From the NCBI GenBank assembly GCA_905214615.1, contig CAJMMX010000012.1:1-42335 (forward strand): 42,335 nucleotides of DNA, given 5' to 3'. A program made the translations under genes and the position numbers. Of this stretch, positions 40,444-42,335 are shown one piece after another (within the stretch, counting starts at the first letter, position 1; each line of letters starts with the position of its first letter). The DNA is from an uncultured bacterium (GTDB lineage Bacteria > Actinomycetota > Coriobacteriia > Coriobacteriales > Coriobacteriaceae). The notes beneath the pieces are model-generated. The model was not told where the DNA came from. It ran no database searches and saw only the letters and a list, made by a program, of their open reading frames with translations.

Positions 40444-41166
40444 TTAATCCTCCTGATAGACGAGCGTGCCGACGGGCTCACCCGCGAGCGCGCGCTTGAC
40501 GGTGTCCTCGCCATCGATGTTGAGGACCAAAATAGGCATACGGTTATCCTGGCACAGTGCCGTAGCCGTGGAATCCATAACCTGCAGACCGCGGACGAGA
40601 ACCTCGTGATAGGTAATCTTGTCAAAACGGACGGCATCGGCGCACTTGACGGGATCCTTGTCGTAGATGCCGTCAACCTTGGTGGCCTTAATCAGAATCT
40701 CCGCACCGATCTCGCAGGCGCGAAGGGCCGCGGCGGTGTCAGTCGTAAAGTACGGATTGCCCGAGCCGGCGGCGAAGATAACGACATTACCCTTGGACAG
40801 GTGGTTGATAGCACGACGACGAATATAGGGCTCGCAGATCTCGTTCATCTGGATAGCGCTCATCACGCGGCAGGGAACATCGTTATGCTCGAAGGCATCC
40901 TGCAGGGCGAGCGCGTTCATAACGGTTGCCAGCATGCCCATGTAGTCGGCCTGAGCACGCTCCATGCCACCGGCAGCGCCGGCCATGCCACGGAAAATAT
41001 TGCCGCCGCCGACAACGACGCCGACCTCATGGCCAACGGCGAGCAGCTCCTTGACCTGCTTGGCAAGATGGTCGGTAACCTTGGGGTCAATGCCATATTG
41101 GCCGTCGCCCATCAGTGCTTCGCCGGAAAGCTTAAGAAGCACGCGTTTATATCGGATGTCGGACAA
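40444..41166 (-). CDS. pyrH: UMP kinase
   Basis: Converts UMP to UDP, linking to the pyr operon in the same window. The 240 residues show RVLLKLSGEALMG, GVVVGGGNIFRG and the FAAGSGNPYFTTDTAAALRA block, all typical of the bacterial hexameric enzyme. The start is TTG 41166 with AAAGGAGG at 6 nt; no ATG fits. It follows tsf after a terminator, so it may begin a new transcript. Confidence 0.96.
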   Translation of the reverse strand: MSDIRYKRVLLKLSGEALMGDGQYGIDPKVTDHLAKQVKELLAVGHEVGVVVGGGNIFRGMAGAAGGMERAQADYMGMLATVMNALALQDAFEHNDVPCRVMSAIQMNEICEPYIRRRAINHLSKGNVVIFAAGSGNPYFTTDTAAALRACEIGAEILIKATKVDGIYDKDPVKCADAVRFDKITYHEVLVRGLQVMDSTATALCQDNRMPILVLNIDGEDTVKRALAGEPVGTLVYQED

Positions 41167-41225
41167 AGCGATCCTCCTTTAATTAGACTCTCAATATGAT
41201 ATCAAAGGCTCTGATAAGAGCCATG

Positions 41226-41260
41226 AAAAAGCAGGCTGTGAGTAAAACCCACAGCCTGCT
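41226..41260 (-). terminator. Rho-independent terminator after tsf
   Basis: An 11-bp stem (AGCAGGCTGTG/CACAGCCTGCT, outer pair at 41230/41260), a mismatch and a short upper stem with an AAA loop, followed on the minus strand by a T-run (five T at 41226-41230). It lies 24 nt past tsf. A small GGCTCT-TATC-AGAGCC hairpin lies next to it on the pyrH side. Confidence 0.85.
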
Positions 41261-41283
41261 CATTACCAGCTACAAGAGCTTAT

Positions 41284-42150
41284 TTACTCGCCACGGACCA
41301 GACGGTCAAAGGCAACGACGGTAATGGTGTCGCCGAGCTCCTTGGAGACCTGCTCAGCGTACTTCTTGATGGTGAGGGAGCTGTCCTTGATGAACTCCTG
41401 CTCGGTGAGCACGGACTGCTTGTAGAACTTCTCCAGACGACCAACAGCCATCTTCTCCTGGATAGCCTCGGGCTTGCCGGACTCGGCAGCCTGGGCCATG
41501 TAGATCTGCTTCTCGTGCTCGACGGTCTCGGCCGGAACCTGATCGCGGGTGGCGCAGATCGGTGCGACGGCGGCAACCTGAAGGGCAACGTCGTGAGCGA
41601 AGGTCTTGAAGGACTCAGCCTGAGCGGTCTCGGCCTTCTCGAAGGCGAACTCGACGAGGACGCCGATCTTACCACCCATGTGGATGTAAGAAGCGAGCGC
41701 GCCGTTCTCGGCCTTGCGGGCAGCGAAGCGGGAGATCTTCATGTTCTCGCCCATGATGTGAATCATCTCGGTGAGCTCGGAGGAAACGGTCTCCTCGCCC
41801 ATCGGCTTCTCGAGCAGAGCGTCGACGTCAGCAGGCTCGGTGGTAGCGACAACCTCAGCGACCTTGGAAGCAAAGCCAGTGAACTTGGCGTTGGAGCCAA
41901 CGAAGTCGGTCTCGCAGGAGAGCTCGAGCAGAGCGCCGGTCTTGCCATCCTCGGAGACGAACGCGGCGACAGCGCCCTCGTTGGTCTCACGGCCAGCCTT
42001 CTTGGCAGCGGTAGCCAGACCACGCTCGCGCAGGATCTCGATTGCCTTCTCGAAGTTGCCGTCAGCCTCGGTCAGAGCCTTCTTGCACTCCATCATGCCG
42101 CAGTCGGTCTGCTTGCGCAGTTCCATAACGTCCTTTGCAGAAATAGCCAT
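41284..42150 (-). CDS. tsf: Elongation factor Ts
   Basis: Nucleotide exchange factor for EF-Tu. The product of 288 residues starts with a UBA-like domain and the signature ELRKQTDCGMMECKKALTEA, followed by the core (VELSCETDFVGSNAKF region: LLELSCETDFVG) and two subdomains. ATG 42150 has GGGAG upstream. It follows rpsB by 48 nt and precedes pyrH, the standard rpsB-tsf-pyrH-frr order. Confidence 0.97.
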   Translation of the reverse strand: MAISAKDVMELRKQTDCGMMECKKALTEADGNFEKAIEILRERGLATAAKKAGRETNEGAVAAFVSEDGKTGALLELSCETDFVGSNAKFTGFASKVAEVVATTEPADVDALLEKPMGEETVSSELTEMIHIMGENMKISRFAARKAENGALASYIHMGGKIGVLVEFAFEKAETAQAESFKTFAHDVALQVAAVAPICATRDQVPAETVEHEKQIYMAQAAESGKPEAIQEKMAVGRLEKFYKQSVLTEQEFIKDSSLTIKKYAEQVSKELGDTITVVAFDRLVRGE

Positions 42151-42198
42151 TTTTGTTTTCTCCCTTACACGTTATTTGATTGGTTGCGGAATGGGAAA

Positions 42199-42335
42199 TC
42201 AGGCGTTTGCTGCGTCCTCGGCGGGAGCGGCCTCCTGGTTGCCCTGCTTGCCTTCCAGCACAGCGTCAGCCATAGCGCCAGCGATCAGCTTGACAGCGCG
42301 GATTGCGTCGTCGTTGCCGGGGATCACGTAATCGA
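42199..42335 (-). CDS. rpsB: 30S ribosomal protein S2, C-terminal fragment (cut by window)
   Basis: The last 44 residues are visible. They begin DYVIPGNDDAIRAVKLIAGA, the conserved S2 block near the C-terminus, and end in an Ala/Glu-rich tail before TGA at 42199-42201. The 5' part is beyond the window edge. The location before tsf confirms the call. Confidence 0.93.
   Translation of the reverse strand, partial: DYVIPGNDDAIRAVKLIAGAMADAVLEGKQGNQEAAPAEDAANA

Overview
The window reads as a stretch of chromosome from a high-GC anaerobic actinobacterium, most likely class Coriobacteriia (Collinsella-like). This is inferred from the actinobacterial integration host factor (mihF), an rpoZ/gmk/mihF cluster, a fermentative AdhE, a PyrR-type pyrimidine operon and strong G/C-ending codon bias. 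It is dense core genome: about 33 protein genes, nearly all on the minus strand, with very short gaps or 1-20 nt overlaps. No tRNA, rRNA, CRISPR or prophage was seen.

Layout (minus-strand transcription runs from high to low coordinates). 42335-32800: rpsB(partial)-tsf, then pyrH-frr-uppS-cdsA-dxr-rseP-ispG-proS. This joins translation factors, UMP kinase, ribosome recycling, undecaprenyl-PP and CDP-diacylglycerol synthesis, two MEP isoprenoid steps, a site-2 protease and prolyl-tRNA synthetase. 32623-27616 is the only plus-strand block: rpmB, adhE and an APH-fold kinase, interrupted by a minus-strand Y1/HUH (RAYT-like) transposase flanked by inverted palindromic repeats. 27300-21841: pyrR leader with a candidate attenuator, then pyrR-pyrB-pyrC-pyrK-pyrD-pyrF, which covers de novo UMP synthesis except carAB and pyrE. 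21601-19191: mihF-gmk-rpoZ-thiI, with three genes abutting without spacers. 18977-14923: comEA-comEC-holA (DNA uptake plus Pol III delta). 14789-10332: rpsT, terminator, lepA-dusB-hemW. 10273-2933: a membrane-anchored DnaJ-like protein, then dnaJ-mtaB-phoH-ybeY-dgkA-era-recO (chaperone, tRNA and rRNA maturation, ribosome assembly, repair). 2794-1: rpsO, terminator, pnp (3' end cut by the window edge).

Most genes are recognisable housekeeping genes. The less ordinary items are: a DnaJ-like protein whose C-terminal client-binding region is replaced by about three membrane segments; an RseP/RIP protease carrying a winged-helix-like cytosolic insertion; the RAYT-like transposase inside paired palindromes next to the adhE promoter; two LacI/CcpA-like operators upstream of adhE; a PyrR attenuator candidate; a possible leaderless lepA promoter immediately after the rpsT terminator; a basic tail plus extra segment on PNPase; and a recurring TGCTA-type extended -10 promoter in front of four separate units. 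Starts were chosen from Shine-Dalgarno sequences and coupling with neighbours. Many are GTG or TTG.
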